DNA from: Stieleria maiorica
Lineage (GTDB): Bacteria; Planctomycetota; Planctomycetia; Pirellulales; Pirellulaceae
Direction: 5' to 3'
DNA length: 37,154 nucleotides
NCBI RefSeq assembly: GCF_008035925.1
Contig: NZ_CP036264.1
Span: 9,434,873 to 9,472,026 of the forward strand
Positions 1-8,720 of this stretch are shown here, in pieces. Under the pieces are notes generated by a model. That model did not search any database. It saw only the letters and a list, made by a program, of their open reading frames with translations, and was not told where the DNA came from. Numbering within the stretch: position 1 is the stretch's first letter; every line of letters begins with the position of its first letter. Position numbers and translations under genes: made by a program.

Positions 1-1
1 G

Positions 2-886
2 TTCAACGACGTCGAGGATATCTTTGAGGCCTTCGGCGAGATGTTCGGCGGTGGCGGCGGCATGTTCGGCGATCTGTTCGGCGGACGCGGCGGTGGTGGT
101 CGACGGCGGCGGTCGCGACGCGGAGCCGACATCCGTTGCAACGTCACGTTGACGTTGGACGAGGCGGCCAAGGGCGTCAGTAAAGACCTTTCCTTCCGGC
201 GCAACGTCGGCTGCAAGACCTGCGAAGGCAGCGGTGCGGCCCCCGGCAGCCAACCGGAAACCTGTGCGACCTGTGGCGGTCGCGGACAAGTCGTCCAATC
301 GGCCGGCATCCTCCGCGTGCAAACCGCCTGCCCGCATTGCGGCGGTGCGGGACAACAAATCAGCCAGCCGTGCAGCGATTGCCGTGGCACGGGACTGCAA
401 AGCGAAAAAGCGGAGTTGACCGTCGAGATTCCCGCCGGTGTCGATGACGGGATGCGCGTGCGTGTCCAAGGCGAAGGCGAAGCGAGCCCCGATGGCGGCC
501 CGCCCGGAGATTGCTACTGCTTTATCACCGTCAAAGAGCACGAGCTGTTCAAACGCGACGGCAGCAGCTTGATTCTGCAATTGCCGATCTCCTACAGCCA
601 GGCCGCCCTGGGCGCGGAGATCGAGATCCCCACGCTGGACGGGCCGGAAAAGTTACGGATCGAACCGGGCACGCAGAACGGCGAAGTTTTCACCGTCCGC
701 GGAAAAGGTGTCGTCGATCCACGCGGGGGCCGAGTCGGTGATCTGCTCGTGCAGGTCTTTATCGAAGTCCCCAAACACCTGAGTGTCGAACAAGAAGAGC
801 TGCTACGTAAATTGGCCGAACTCGATAGCGAATCGGTGTTGCCGCACCGAAAGACCTTTCTGGAAAAAGTAGCCGATCTGTTTTAG
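2..886 (+). CDS. dnaJ: Chaperone protein DnaJ, 5'-truncated by window edge
   Basis: Hsp40 co-chaperone that delivers unfolded clients to DnaK and stimulates its ATPase in the cytoplasm. The reading frame is open from position 2, so the J domain and the start lie outside the window. What remains starts in the Gly/Phe-rich linker (DIFEAFGEMFGG), followed by a basic stretch and the cysteine-rich zinc domain with four CxxCxGxG-type motifs (CKTCEGSG, CATCGGRG, CPHCGGAG, CSDCRGTG). The C-terminal substrate-binding beta domains follow (VEIPAGVDDGMRVRVQGEGE). Four intact motifs show a type I DnaJ rather than a CbpA-like protein. grpE follows 43 nt downstream, a classical chaperone pairing. The C-terminus is normal, ending in FLEKVADLF. 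Confidence 0.96.
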   Translation, partial: FNDVEDIFEAFGEMFGGGGGMFGDLFGGRGGGGRRRRSRRGADIRCNVTLTLDEAAKGVSKDLSFRRNVGCKTCEGSGAAPGSQPETCATCGGRGQVVQSAGILRVQTACPHCGGAGQQISQPCSDCRGTGLQSEKAELTVEIPAGVDDGMRVRVQGEGEASPDGGPPGDCYCFITVKEHELFKRDGSSLILQLPISYSQAALGAEIEIPTLDGPEKLRIEPGTQNGEVFTVRGKGVVDPRGGRVGDLLVQVFIEVPKHLSVEQEELLRKLAELDSESVLPHRKTFLEKVADLF

Positions 887-929
887 GGCCTCACTTTTAA
901 GTTCATTTAATCTGTGATTGCGAAGAATC

Positions 930-1532
930 ATGAATAGCGACGGAAAAACAGAACTGGAAATCGAAAACTCGGTCGAGGAAGAGCCTTCCGCCGACGAAGG
1001 TCCCTCAGCCGATGCGGGGCAATCGACCGACGAGGCATTGCTGGACGATTCGGTCGCGGATGTTCCGCCGACACGGGACGAGGAAATGGAGCGGTTGCGA
1101 TTGACCGCCGCCGAAGCCGACAAACGCGTGTTGCAGGCCCAGGCGGAGGCCGAGAACTTTCGCAAGCGGATGCGCCGCGATTACGAAGACCAACTCAAGT
1201 TCGCCTCCACCGACTTGATCGTCGATTTGTTGCAGGTCCGCGATAACTTGAGTCGTGCGATCGAGGCGGCGCAGTCCGGTGAGCAAGCCAGCGGGTTACT
1301 CGAGGGCGTTGCGATGGTCATCAAGCAGATGGACGACGTATTGGGCAAACACGGTGTGGTCGAGATCCCCGCCGAAGGCGAGGTGTTTGATCCCAATGTG
1401 CACGAAGCGATCTCGCAGATCCCCAGCGACGTTGAAAGTGGGAAAGTTGCCCACGTTGCCGTGACCGGATTCAAGCTTCACGATCGTGTGATCCGACCCA
1501 GCCAAGTGGTTGTCAGCACCGGACCCGCATAG
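930..1532 (+). CDS. grpE: GrpE nucleotide exchange factor
   Basis: Exchanges ADP for ATP on DnaK, completing the DnaJ-DnaK cycle. About 200 aa. The first 55 residues are acidic and low-complexity, as in many GrpE N-termini. Next comes a long coiled coil (LRLTAAEADKRVLQAQAEAE), then the family segment NFRKRMRRDYEDQ and the C-terminal beta wing with the signature region VHEAISQIPS and GYKL-like GFKLHDRVIRPSQV. I chose the ATG at 930; a TTG at 918 in the same frame would add four residues and cannot be excluded, since neither has a strong Shine-Dalgarno. It follows dnaJ directly, so co-transcription is likely. Confidence 0.95.
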   Translation: MNSDGKTELEIENSVEEEPSADEGPSADAGQSTDEALLDDSVADVPPTRDEEMERLRLTAAEADKRVLQAQAEAENFRKRMRRDYEDQLKFASTDLIVDLLQVRDNLSRAIEAAQSGEQASGLLEGVAMVIKQMDDVLGKHGVVEIPAEGEVFDPNVHEAISQIPSDVESGKVAHVAVTGFKLHDRVIRPSQVVVSTGPA

Positions 1533-1622
1533 CAACTGGGCCGGCAGTACACCGCCTCGGTGGCGGTTCGTGGTAGGTAGAGCGTTTGGTTTTGCAATTC
1601 ATTCACCTTTGGGATCACATCG

Positions 1623-1925
1623 ATGCCGACCTATGATTACGAATGCGGTGCTTGCGGACACGAAATGGAGCTGTTCCAAGGCATTAACGACCCGGTCAAA
1701 AAGAAATGCCCCGAGTGCGGCAAGCTGAAGCTGAAGCGTTTGTTCGGCAGCGGCGCCGCGATCGTGTTCAAGGGCAGCGGTTTCTACCAAACGGATTACC
1801 GCAGCGAAGGCTACAAGAAGGCCGCCAAAGCAGACAAGAAATCGACCAGCGAAACCAAGTCGGAATCCAAGTCGGGCGATTCGAAGGCAAAGTCCAGCGG
1901 CGCCAAGTCGAGCTCGTCTGACTGA
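1623..1925 (+). CDS. FmdB-family zinc ribbon protein
   Basis: Small protein of 100 aa with the FmdB/CxxC regulatory-protein fold. It begins MPTYDYECGACGHEMELFQ and has a second pair CPECGK, so two CxxC knuckles make one zinc ribbon in residues 1-42. The stretch LKRLFGSGAAIVFKGSGFYQTDYR is typical of the family. The last 40 residues are a Lys/Ser-rich, probably disordered tail. FmdB was named after a putative regulator of formamidase/amidase genes, but the molecular role of the family is not settled. The position after grpE suggests housekeeping or stress expression; this is inference only. Confidence 0.9.
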   Translation: MPTYDYECGACGHEMELFQGINDPVKKKCPECGKLKLKRLFGSGAAIVFKGSGFYQTDYRSEGYKKAAKADKKSTSETKSESKSGDSKAKSSGAKSSSSD

Positions 1926-1958
1926 TCCCCCGCGGCCAACCCCAACCCCGAGTCCACG

Positions 1959-2522
1959 ATGCCGCACCAGCTGTCATCACGTCGACTGTTCGCCGATCGC
2001 TCGGCCGTCCTGGTGATCGATTTCCAGCAAAAATTGGTCCCGGCGATCCCCTCGGGCGAGGACGCGGTGCAATTCACCGAGTCGCTGCTGGAGGCGGCGG
2101 ATCTGTTGGGCATTCCCTCGGCGGCCACCGTGCAGTATCCCAAGGGGCTCGGCGGGTTGGTTGCACCGTTGGACCGGCGTTTTCCAGATGCCGAGGAGAA
2201 GCTTGATTTTTCGTCGGCGGTGTGCCGGCGCGCGTTGGATGCTTGGATCGCCGCAGGCCGCGATCAGATTTTGATCTGCGGCATCGAAACGCACGTCTGC
2301 GTCTTGCAAACGGTGTTGGATCTTGCCGAAGAAGGTCTGCATCCGTTCGTGGTCGCCGAAGCGGTCGCGGCCCGCGGGGGATGGGAACACGAGTTGGCGA
2401 TCGAGCAGATGCGTTCATCAGGCGTCACGATCAGCAGTTTGGAATCGGTCCTGTTCCAGTGGCTCGGAACCGCCGATCACCCGCAATTCAAAGCGATCAG
2501 CCGGATCGTCAAGAACCTCTGA
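1959..2522 (+). CDS. Isochorismatase-like cysteine hydrolase (YcaC-type)
   Basis: A 187-aa Rossmann-like hydrolase of the isochorismatase superfamily. The catalytic triad can be read: Asp21 in VLVIDFQ, Lys81 in EEKLDFSS, and Cys114 in the nucleophile segment GIETHVCV. The segment TVQYPKGLG at residues 57-65 is typical of YcaC-like members. Substrates in this superfamily include isochorismate, nicotinamide and small amides, and the sequence does not decide among them. There are no clear pathway neighbours. The gene begins 33 nt after the zinc ribbon gene, so both may lie on one transcript. The length is normal and no damage is seen. Confidence 0.9.
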   Translation: MPHQLSSRRLFADRSAVLVIDFQQKLVPAIPSGEDAVQFTESLLEAADLLGIPSAATVQYPKGLGGLVAPLDRRFPDAEEKLDFSSAVCRRALDAWIAAGRDQILICGIETHVCVLQTVLDLAEEGLHPFVVAEAVAARGGWEHELAIEQMRSSGVTISSLESVLFQWLGTADHPQFKAISRIVKNL

Positions 2523-3129
2523 GCTCGGGGGGCCAGCGGCCTGCCAAAAGCCATGAGGATGAGGCACAGATGGCTTGGGTGGACGGCCCCTCACTCCCGA
2601 TCAGGCCTGATGAAAAGTAGGTGGCGTCGAAAACTGGTGAACCGGCAACGATTGAAAATTGCAAAATGAACAGTGCAAATTGCGAAATGATTTGAGCGAC
2701 GATTCCCGGCAAATTTGAATTTTGCAATGAACAGTCTGCAATTTGCAATCGAGGGATCCAGCAGAATCGCTGAACGTCTCCGAACCTACCCAACGTTCCA
2801 AGTGCCATTGATTTTCGCCAGCCCACCCCCAACCCCTCTCCCCAAAACAGATCGCAGTCGACTTCACTCTGTGATCGAACTTCTATTTGCGCGATCTGTT
2901 TTAGGGAGAGCGGAGCCATGTCCCCAAATTTCGAACCGATGTGTGAAACTACCATTGGCTTCCAGGGGGGAAATTCCCAGCAGAGAGAACGGTCGGTGAA
3001 GGCCGCCGCACAAGTCCATCTGCACCGTTCTCGCCCCCTCTTTGCGGCGTTTTCATTGACATTGGGGGGGCCACGCCGTAATCTATTACTCGGCCCCGTC
3101 TCCTCCGATGCTCTTCCGATTCACAGCAC
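2523..3129. repeat. Gene-free region with two palindromic repeat elements
   Basis: This 607-nt gap has no convincing gene. From about 2650 to 2752 it is markedly AT-richer than its surroundings and is built from short blocks such as ATTGCAAA and TTTGCAAT in both orientations, giving an imperfect palindrome of about 100 nt. From 2836 to 2910 a second element has 20-nt arms (2836-2855 and 2891-2910) that pair with one mismatch around a 35-nt loop. Short frames over this stretch have no recognisable features. These look like dispersed intergenic repeats, not regulatory RNA, but that is inference. Confidence 0.7.
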
Positions 3130-3510
3130 ATGCTGCGTCACGTTCTCCTGACCCTTCTTGTCATCCTCACGGCAGGCGTTTTCGCGTCTCGTCGTGCCGA
3201 TGCGAGCTGTGGTGATTGGTTGGCGCATCCGGGTGAAGTCGCGATGTCGCAGCACGATGGCGAATCGGCCGACGACGCTTCGTCGGCCCCGCGACCTTGC
3301 GACGGCCCGACGTGCCGGCAGTCGCCTGTCGGTCCGCTCTCGCCGGCCACGCCGCCGTCCCCTCAAGTCCAGCGCGAGCATCACGACGCGGTTTGTCCGT
3401 CGCAGTTGCGCGCCGATGTGGAATTGTTTCCGGCACGGTTTGAGCGAGACGAATTGATCCATCTTCCTAGCGGACATGCGTCCCCGATCGAGCGGCCTCC
3501 CCGAGGCTAG
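3130..3510 (+). CDS. Small secreted Cys-containing hypothetical protein
   Basis: 126 aa. Residues 1-26 form a signal peptide: MLRH, a hydrophobic core LLTLLVILTAGVF, and a probable cut after ADA. The mature part starts CGDWLAH and carries further cysteines in PCDGPTCRQSP and AVCPSQL, with a Pro/Ser-rich middle. No enzyme motif is visible. I recall planctomycete proteins with the same pattern (CGDWLAHP, then a CxGPxC block, then a proline-rich stretch), so this is probably a real lineage-specific family, but no function is known to me. It lies upstream of the multiheme cytochrome gene in the same direction; a role at the outer side of that system is possible but unproven. Confidence 0.6.
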   Translation: MLRHVLLTLLVILTAGVFASRRADASCGDWLAHPGEVAMSQHDGESADDASSAPRPCDGPTCRQSPVGPLSPATPPSPQVQREHHDAVCPSQLRADVELFPARFERDELIHLPSGHASPIERPPRG

Positions 3511-3835
3511 CTCTCTCGTTGTCGCGATGAACGTTCATCGGCGGGCATCTGTGCCTGGTCGGTCGGCCGTTCTTCTGTGCAGCCGCCAATTGCGGTTTGA
3601 CGACGGTGAAGCTCGATGCCCGTGTGTTTGCGCGGCGTGTCGATTGCCGAGAATCGTCGATGACCGAAGCCGATCGGTGATTCGGTGCCGCCGAGGTGCC
3701 TGCACTGCTCTACCGCGACGATTCATTGTTTGACGTGTGGGCGAGGCCTGAAGGGGCCGCGTCCGGTCGCGACGCCTGCCGAACTTGCGGAGGCGGCGCC
3801 CAAGTTGGTCAACTCATCTCGCTGGGAATTCATTG
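3511..3835. other. Gene-free leader before the cytochrome gene, with a 16-nt perfect palindrome
   Basis: No supported gene in these 325 nt; overlapping frames are short and have no domain features. A perfect palindrome CGATGAACGTTCATCG lies at 3525-3540, just after the stop of the secreted protein. It could be an operator for the cytochrome gene or chance. No convincing -35/-10 pair was found. Confidence 0.45.
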
Positions 3836-6736
3836 ATGTCATCCGTTGCTTCCGGCGCCGCCCCCGCGGCGCCTCGCAAGAAGTACGTGCGCGCCGTCGG
3901 GCCGCGTCTTCGGAAACTGCTTTACTTTATTTTTGTTCTTGTTGCTCTGCTGTTCGCCAACTCGGGCTATCTGGCCCTGGTCACCTTTTTGGAGTGGTTG
4001 CGCGAAGAAACCTATCAGGACTTTTACTACCAATACATGTTCCTGGCGCACTTGGTGCTGGGGCTGATTCTGATTTTGCCGCTGGTGATTTTTGGGTTCG
4101 TCCACATGTGGAACACCAAAAATCGCCGCAATCGGCGGGCCGTGCGGATCGGGTATGCGTTGTTCGCGGTCAGTTTGGTGATTCTGGCGACGGGGACGTT
4201 GCTGGTGCGAATCGGCGGGTTTGATCTGAAGCAGCCGCTTGCCCGCAACACGGTGTACTGGTTGCATGTCGCGTGTCCCTTGGCGGCGGTTTGGCTGTAC
4301 TGGCTGCACCGTCTGGCGGGACCGCGAATCAAGTGGCAGATCGGGATGAGGTTCGCCGGCGTTGCGGGCGCTGCGATCGCCGTCATGGTGGTGTTGCAGA
4401 TGCAGGATCCGCGACAGTGGAACGCCGTCGGTCCCGAATCGGGGACGCAATACTTTGAACCCTCTCTGGCGCGGACATCCAGCGGGAACTTCATTCCCGC
4501 CGACGCGCTGATGAACGATCAATACTGTTTGAAGTGCCACGCCGATATCCACAAGGATTGGAGCGACAGCGTTCACCGATTCAGTTCCTTCAACAACCCG
4601 CCCTACTTTGCCAGCGTCAGCGAGACGCGGGAGGTTTCGCTGCAGCGTGATGGATCCGTCCAGGCCTCACGTTGGTGCGCCGGTTGTCACGACCCCGTCC
4701 CGTTTTTCTCCGGTGCGTTTGACGATCCCAACTTCGACATGCTGGAGCACAAGACGGCCAGTGCCGGAATCACGTGCACGGCGTGTCACGCGATCACCAA
4801 TGTCAACAGTGTTCGCGGCAACGCGGATTACACGATCGAAGAACCGCTGCATTACCCGTTTGCCAGCAGCGACAATTCGCTTCTGCAGTGGGTCAACAAT
4901 CAACTGGTCAAAGCGAAGCCGTCGTTTCACAAGAAGACGTTTTTGAAGCCGTTCCACAAGACGGCGGAATTCTGTTCGACGTGCCACAAGGTCCACCTGC
5001 CGGAGGCGCTCAACCACTACAAGGAGTTCTTGCGCGGCCAAAACCACTACGATCCTTACTTGTTCAGCGGTGTTTCCGGTCACGGGGCTCGCAGTTTCTA
5101 CTATCCGCCCAAAGCGGTCGATAACTGCAGCAAGTGTCACATGCCGTTGGTGGCGTCGGATGACTTCGGCGCGAAAATGTTCGATGACGCGACGGAGCTG
5201 AGCGTTCACGATCACCTGTTCCCGTCGGCAAACACGGGGATCGCATGGCTGAGAGATCGCGAAGACATCATCACCGCGCATCAGGAGTATTTGCAGGACA
5301 TCGTGCGCGTCGACATCTTCGGCGTTCGCGAAGGGGGCGAGATCGACGGCAAGCTGACCGCGCCGCTGCGTCCCGAGCTGCCCACACTCAAGCCCGGTGA
5401 AACCTACCTGTTGGAAACGGTGATCCGGACGTTGAAGCTGGGCCACTTGTTCTCGCAGGGCACGGTCGATTCCAACGAGATCTGGTTGGACGTCACCGTG
5501 ACCAGCGGAGACCGCGTGATCGGTCGCAGCGGAGCAATCAACAACGAAAAACACAACGAGGTCGATCCTTGGTCGCACTTTGTCAACGTGTTCATGTTGG
5601 ACAAGGACGGCAACCGCATCGATCGACGCAATCCGCAAGACATCTTCACGCCCCTGTACAACCACCAAATCCCGCCGGGAGCGGGCCAGACGGTGCACTA
5701 TGGGTTGAAGATTCCCGATGATGTCACCGCGCCGGTCAAGGTCGAGTTGAAATTGCAGTACCGAAAGTTTGACCAACGGTACATGGATTTCGTCGCCAAG
5801 AAGAACGAGCAATTGGGGCGGATGATTCGTGGCCACCAGCCAGGCGAGGATTACGTCAACGAGTTGCCGATCACGACAATGGCGGTCGATTCGATCGTGT
5901 TCCCGGTCGAGGGGAGCGACGCGGTGGTGGAAAACGAGCCGCGTGAGATCCCCCAATGGCAACGCTGGAATGACTACGGCATCGGTTTGCTGTTGAAAGG
6001 GAAAGCGGAACTGCGTCAGGCCGAAGAGGCGTTCACCGAAGTGGAAAAGCTGGACCGATACGACGGGCCGATGAACCTGGCCCGCGTGTTGAACATGGAA
6101 GGGCGTCTGGACGAAGCGGTCGAAGCGCTCAATCGTGCCGAGAGTTACAGTGACACCGAGGGTTTCCCGCGGTGGACGTGGGCGTGGCTTTCCGGTGTGG
6201 TCAATTCACAGCAAGGCCGGCTGGTCGAAGCCGAGCAGAACTTGCGGAGCGTGTTGGAGGACAACACCGAGGACATGCAACGTCGCGGTTTTGATTTCAG
6301 TTTGGACATCGAAGTCATCAACCTGTTGGGGCGAACGCTGTTCGATTTGGGAGTCGTTCGGGACCGCCAGGGTCGCGAAGAGGAAAGCCAACGTTACTTC
6401 GACGAAGCGGTCGAACGCTACAAGAAGACGTTGCAAATCGATCCCGAAAATGTCACCGCGCACCACAACCTGCAGCTCTTGTACGAGACGTTGGAGGACA
6501 CCGAGAACGCGGCCGTGCATCGCGAGTTGCATCTTCGATACAAGCCGGACGACAACGCCCAGGGCCGCGCCATTCGGCTGGCCCGAGAAAAGTATCCCGC
6601 GGCGAATCACGCGGCCGAAGCGGTCGTGATCTACCCCTTGGATCGCCAATTACAACAGCCCGAACCCGATGAAACGCAAGCGATTACCCGTCAAGAAAAA
6701 AGGGAGGCGACCGATGTCCAATCCGCAGGCGGTTGA
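3836..6736 (+). CDS. Membrane-anchored pentaheme c-type cytochrome with TPR tail
   Basis: 966 aa. Residues 28-190 contain five predicted membrane helices. His72/His90 (helix 2) and His144/His158 (helix 4) could ligate b-type hemes. Five CxxCH sites follow: CLKCH at 231, CAGCH at 281, CTACH at 314, CSTCH at 380 and CSKCH at 431, a layout like the cytochrome c554 family. Next is a beta-rich segment, and from about residue 705 to 930 TPR-like helices (YKKTLQIDPENVTAHHNLQLLYE). The heme part should face the periplasm. I start at ATG 3836 (MSSVASG); a TTG at 3785 would add 17 non-hydrophobic residues and looks artefactual. The next gene overlaps its 3' end by 23 nt, so the two products are probably made together. 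Likely an electron-transfer protein; its redox partner is not known. Confidence 0.88.
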   Translation: MSSVASGAAPAAPRKKYVRAVGPRLRKLLYFIFVLVALLFANSGYLALVTFLEWLREETYQDFYYQYMFLAHLVLGLILILPLVIFGFVHMWNTKNRRNRRAVRIGYALFAVSLVILATGTLLVRIGGFDLKQPLARNTVYWLHVACPLAAVWLYWLHRLAGPRIKWQIGMRFAGVAGAAIAVMVVLQMQDPRQWNAVGPESGTQYFEPSLARTSSGNFIPADALMNDQYCLKCHADIHKDWSDSVHRFSSFNNPPYFASVSETREVSLQRDGSVQASRWCAGCHDPVPFFSGAFDDPNFDMLEHKTASAGITCTACHAITNVNSVRGNADYTIEEPLHYPFASSDNSLLQWVNNQLVKAKPSFHKKTFLKPFHKTAEFCSTCHKVHLPEALNHYKEFLRGQNHYDPYLFSGVSGHGARSFYYPPKAVDNCSKCHMPLVASDDFGAKMFDDATELSVHDHLFPSANTGIAWLRDREDIITAHQEYLQDIVRVDIFGVREGGEIDGKLTAPLRPELPTLKPGETYLLETVIRTLKLGHLFSQGTVDSNEIWLDVTVTSGDRVIGRSGAINNEKHNEVDPWSHFVNVFMLDKDGNRIDRRNPQDIFTPLYNHQIPPGAGQTVHYGLKIPDDVTAPVKVELKLQYRKFDQRYMDFVAKKNEQLGRMIRGHQPGEDYVNELPITTMAVDSIVFPVEGSDAVVENEPREIPQWQRWNDYGIGLLLKGKAELRQAEEAFTEVEKLDRYDGPMNLARVLNMEGRLDEAVEALNRAESYSDTEGFPRWTWAWLSGVVNSQQGRLVEAEQNLRSVLEDNTEDMQRRGFDFSLDIEVINLLGRTLFDLGVVRDRQGREEESQRYFDEAVERYKKTLQIDPENVTAHHNLQLLYETLEDTENAAVHRELHLRYKPDDNAQGRAIRLAREKYPAANHAAEAVVIYPLDRQLQQPEPDETQAITRQEKREATDVQSAGG

Positions 6737-8603
6737 GATGAAACCGAAAGCAGTGGAAGAGGAAGAGGAGGAAGTGCTCCGTGACGATGCCGAAATCGGT
6801 CGTGCGTTGCGGCGATCGCTGGTGGCGTTGATCGCACTGGTCGCCGTCGGCGGCACGCTGGCGTTTTATTTGTCACGGCCCGAGGCCGCACCGCCGGTCC
6901 GCGAATCCGAGTTGGCGAAAGTCAGCGTTCGCGAAATGCCTGATGTGCAAGTGCCTAAGGTGACGTTCACTGATATCACTGCCGAAGCCGGGATCGAATT
7001 CGTGCACAACAACGGAGCGGTCGGCGACAAGTTGTTGCCCGAGACGATGGGGGGCGGGGCGGCCGTGTTCGATTTCGACAACGACGGCGATCAGGACATT
7101 CTGTTCATTAATAGTAAGGATTGGCCGTGGGACGAGCCCAGTGATCGACTGTCCAAATCGGTGCTGTATCGCAACGATGGCGGTCAGTTCGTCGATGTCA
7201 GTGAGACCTCGGGGTTGGACCTGACGGACTATGCGATGGGTGTCGCGGTCGGTGACTTTGACAACGACGATCGCGTCGACGTCTTCATCGCCAGTCTTCA
7301 CCACAACCACCTGTTTCGCAACGTCGGCGAGGGCCGGTTCGAAGACGTGACCGATCTGGCCGGTGTGGCCGGCGAGGAGGATCGTTGGAGTACGAGCGCG
7401 GGATGGTTCGATTACGACAACGACGGCGATCTGGATCTGTTCGTCTGCAACTACGTGGGATGGAGCCGCGAGTACGATCAGTCGCAAGACTTTCAGCTGG
7501 TCGGAGGCGGACGGGCATACGGTCGTCCGCAGAACTTTGAAGGCACGTTCCCCTATCTGTATCGCAACGAGGGTGATGGCACATTTACCGACGTCTCGGA
7601 GGAGTCCGGGATTCAAATTCGCAACCCGTCGACCGGTGTGCCGCTCAGCAAGTCACTGGGGTTGGCGTTCTGTGATTTCGATGCCAACGGGACGCTGGAT
7701 GTGATCGTCGCCAACGACACGGTTCAGAACCTGTTACTCAGCAACGACGGGAAAGGCCATTTCACCGAGGTCGGCGCGCTGACGGGAATCGCGTTTGATT
7801 CCAGCGGCAACGCCCGCGGCGCGATGGGAATCGACGTCGCCTCGTTCCGCGGTCGCAAAGCCCTGGCCGTGGCGATCGGCAACTTTTCCAACGAAATGAC
7901 GGCGCTGTACGTGACCAAGTTCGGACGCATGCAGTTCTATGACGAAGCAGTCTCAACCGGACTGGGGCCGAGCACGCGGTTGTTGTTGACGTTCGGTTTG
8001 GTCTATGTCGACTATGACTTGGACGGTCGATCGGATTTGTTTTGTGCCAACGGTCACTTGGAAGAAGACATCAACCGGGTGCAACCGAGTCAGCATTACG
8101 AACAGCCGCCTCAACTGTTTTGGAACGCCGGACCGGAACACGGGACGGAGTTCTTGGCGGCCGACCGGTCACACGTCGGAGAGGACTTGCTGCGGCCGAT
8201 GGCCGGGCGTGGTGCGGCTTATGCCGATATCGATGGCGACGGCGATTTGGACTTGCTGATCACCGCCACCGGGCGGGCGCCGCGGTTGTTGCGCAACGAC
8301 CAACAACTCGGCCATCATTGGTTGCGATTGAAGTTGGAAGGCGACGGCCAACACTGCAATCGCGATGCGATCGGCTCATGGGTCGAAATCAAGGTTGGTG
8401 ACGAGATCATTCGACAGCAGGTGATGCCGACGCGAAGCTATCTTTCGCAAGTCGAGCTGCCGCTGACGTTCGGGCTGGGGGCCGCCGACAAGGTGGACCG
8501 GATCACGGTCCATTGGGCCGACGGGGCGCACCAGGAGATCGATCCCTTGGCCGTGGATCAAAGCCACGTGATCCAGCGCCCCGCGTCGGCGGAGATCCCC
8601 TAG
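6714..8603 (+). CDS. CRTAC1-like FG-GAP/ASPIC-UnbV repeat protein, membrane-anchored
   Basis: 629 aa. After an acidic cytoplasmic start, one membrane helix (about residues 34-55, LVALIALVAVGGTLAFYL) anchors the protein. The extracytoplasmic part is a beta-propeller of FG-GAP/VCBS-type repeats with at least six calcium-binding loops (DFDNDGDQD, DFDNDDRVD, DYDNDGDLD, DFDANGTLD, DYDLDGRSD, DIDGDGDLD). The C-terminal 90 residues are an ASPIC/UnbV domain (RDAIGSWVEIKVGDE and ITVHWADG). I chose ATG 6714 because GGGAGG lies 7-8 nt before it; an ATG at 6669 has no such site. The start lies inside the cytochrome gene (23-nt overlap), suggesting translational coupling. Known family members bind Ca2+ and act in adhesion or as extracellular scaffolds; a role as partner of the cytochrome is inference. 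Confidence 0.92.
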   Translation: MSNPQAVEMKPKAVEEEEEEVLRDDAEIGRALRRSLVALIALVAVGGTLAFYLSRPEAAPPVRESELAKVSVREMPDVQVPKVTFTDITAEAGIEFVHNNGAVGDKLLPETMGGGAAVFDFDNDGDQDILFINSKDWPWDEPSDRLSKSVLYRNDGGQFVDVSETSGLDLTDYAMGVAVGDFDNDDRVDVFIASLHHNHLFRNVGEGRFEDVTDLAGVAGEEDRWSTSAGWFDYDNDGDLDLFVCNYVGWSREYDQSQDFQLVGGGRAYGRPQNFEGTFPYLYRNEGDGTFTDVSEESGIQIRNPSTGVPLSKSLGLAFCDFDANGTLDVIVANDTVQNLLLSNDGKGHFTEVGALTGIAFDSSGNARGAMGIDVASFRGRKALAVAIGNFSNEMTALYVTKFGRMQFYDEAVSTGLGPSTRLLLTFGLVYVDYDLDGRSDLFCANGHLEEDINRVQPSQHYEQPPQLFWNAGPEHGTEFLAADRSHVGEDLLRPMAGRGAAYADIDGDGDLDLLITATGRAPRLLRNDQQLGHHWLRLKLEGDGQHCNRDAIGSWVEIKVGDEIIRQQVMPTRSYLSQVELPLTFGLGAADKVDRITVHWADGAHQEIDPLAVDQSHVIQRPASAEIP

Positions 8604-8690
8604 GCTGTGGCTCTTGTTCGTCGGCAGTCACGTCGTTTCGCGAGTCATCCTCTCCAACAGCACTGTTGTCGACACAGCTTACCATGGCTC

Positions 8691-8720
8691 CCTTCTCCCC
8701 CGGCTTTGCGGGGGAGAAGG
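8691..8720. repeat. Short GC-rich hairpin repeat
   Basis: Perfect 11-bp inverted repeat, CCTTCTCCCCC / GGGGGAGAAGG, with an 8-nt loop, in the 233-nt gap between the ASPIC/UnbV gene and the TIGR03032 gene. The wording CTTCTCCCCCGGC...GCGGGGGAGAAGG is a common intergenic repeat type in GC-rich bacteria. No T-tract follows, so a simple intrinsic terminator is not supported. Confidence 0.65.

Noticed and set aside
2918..3151. Short open frames across the repeat region before the secreted protein
   Set aside because: They start in repeats, have no domain or signal, and overlap the real gene in another frame.
3785..3835. TTG start for the cytochrome, 17 residues upstream
   Set aside because: The extra residues are polar and arginine-rich and do not form a signal; ATG 3836 precedes the first membrane helix at a typical distance.
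4667..5962. Long minus-strand open frame (431 aa) opposite the cytochrome gene
   Set aside because: It lies fully inside the heme region of a well-supported gene, has no domain or signal, and is rich in Arg/Val as expected from antisense reading of GC-rich codons.
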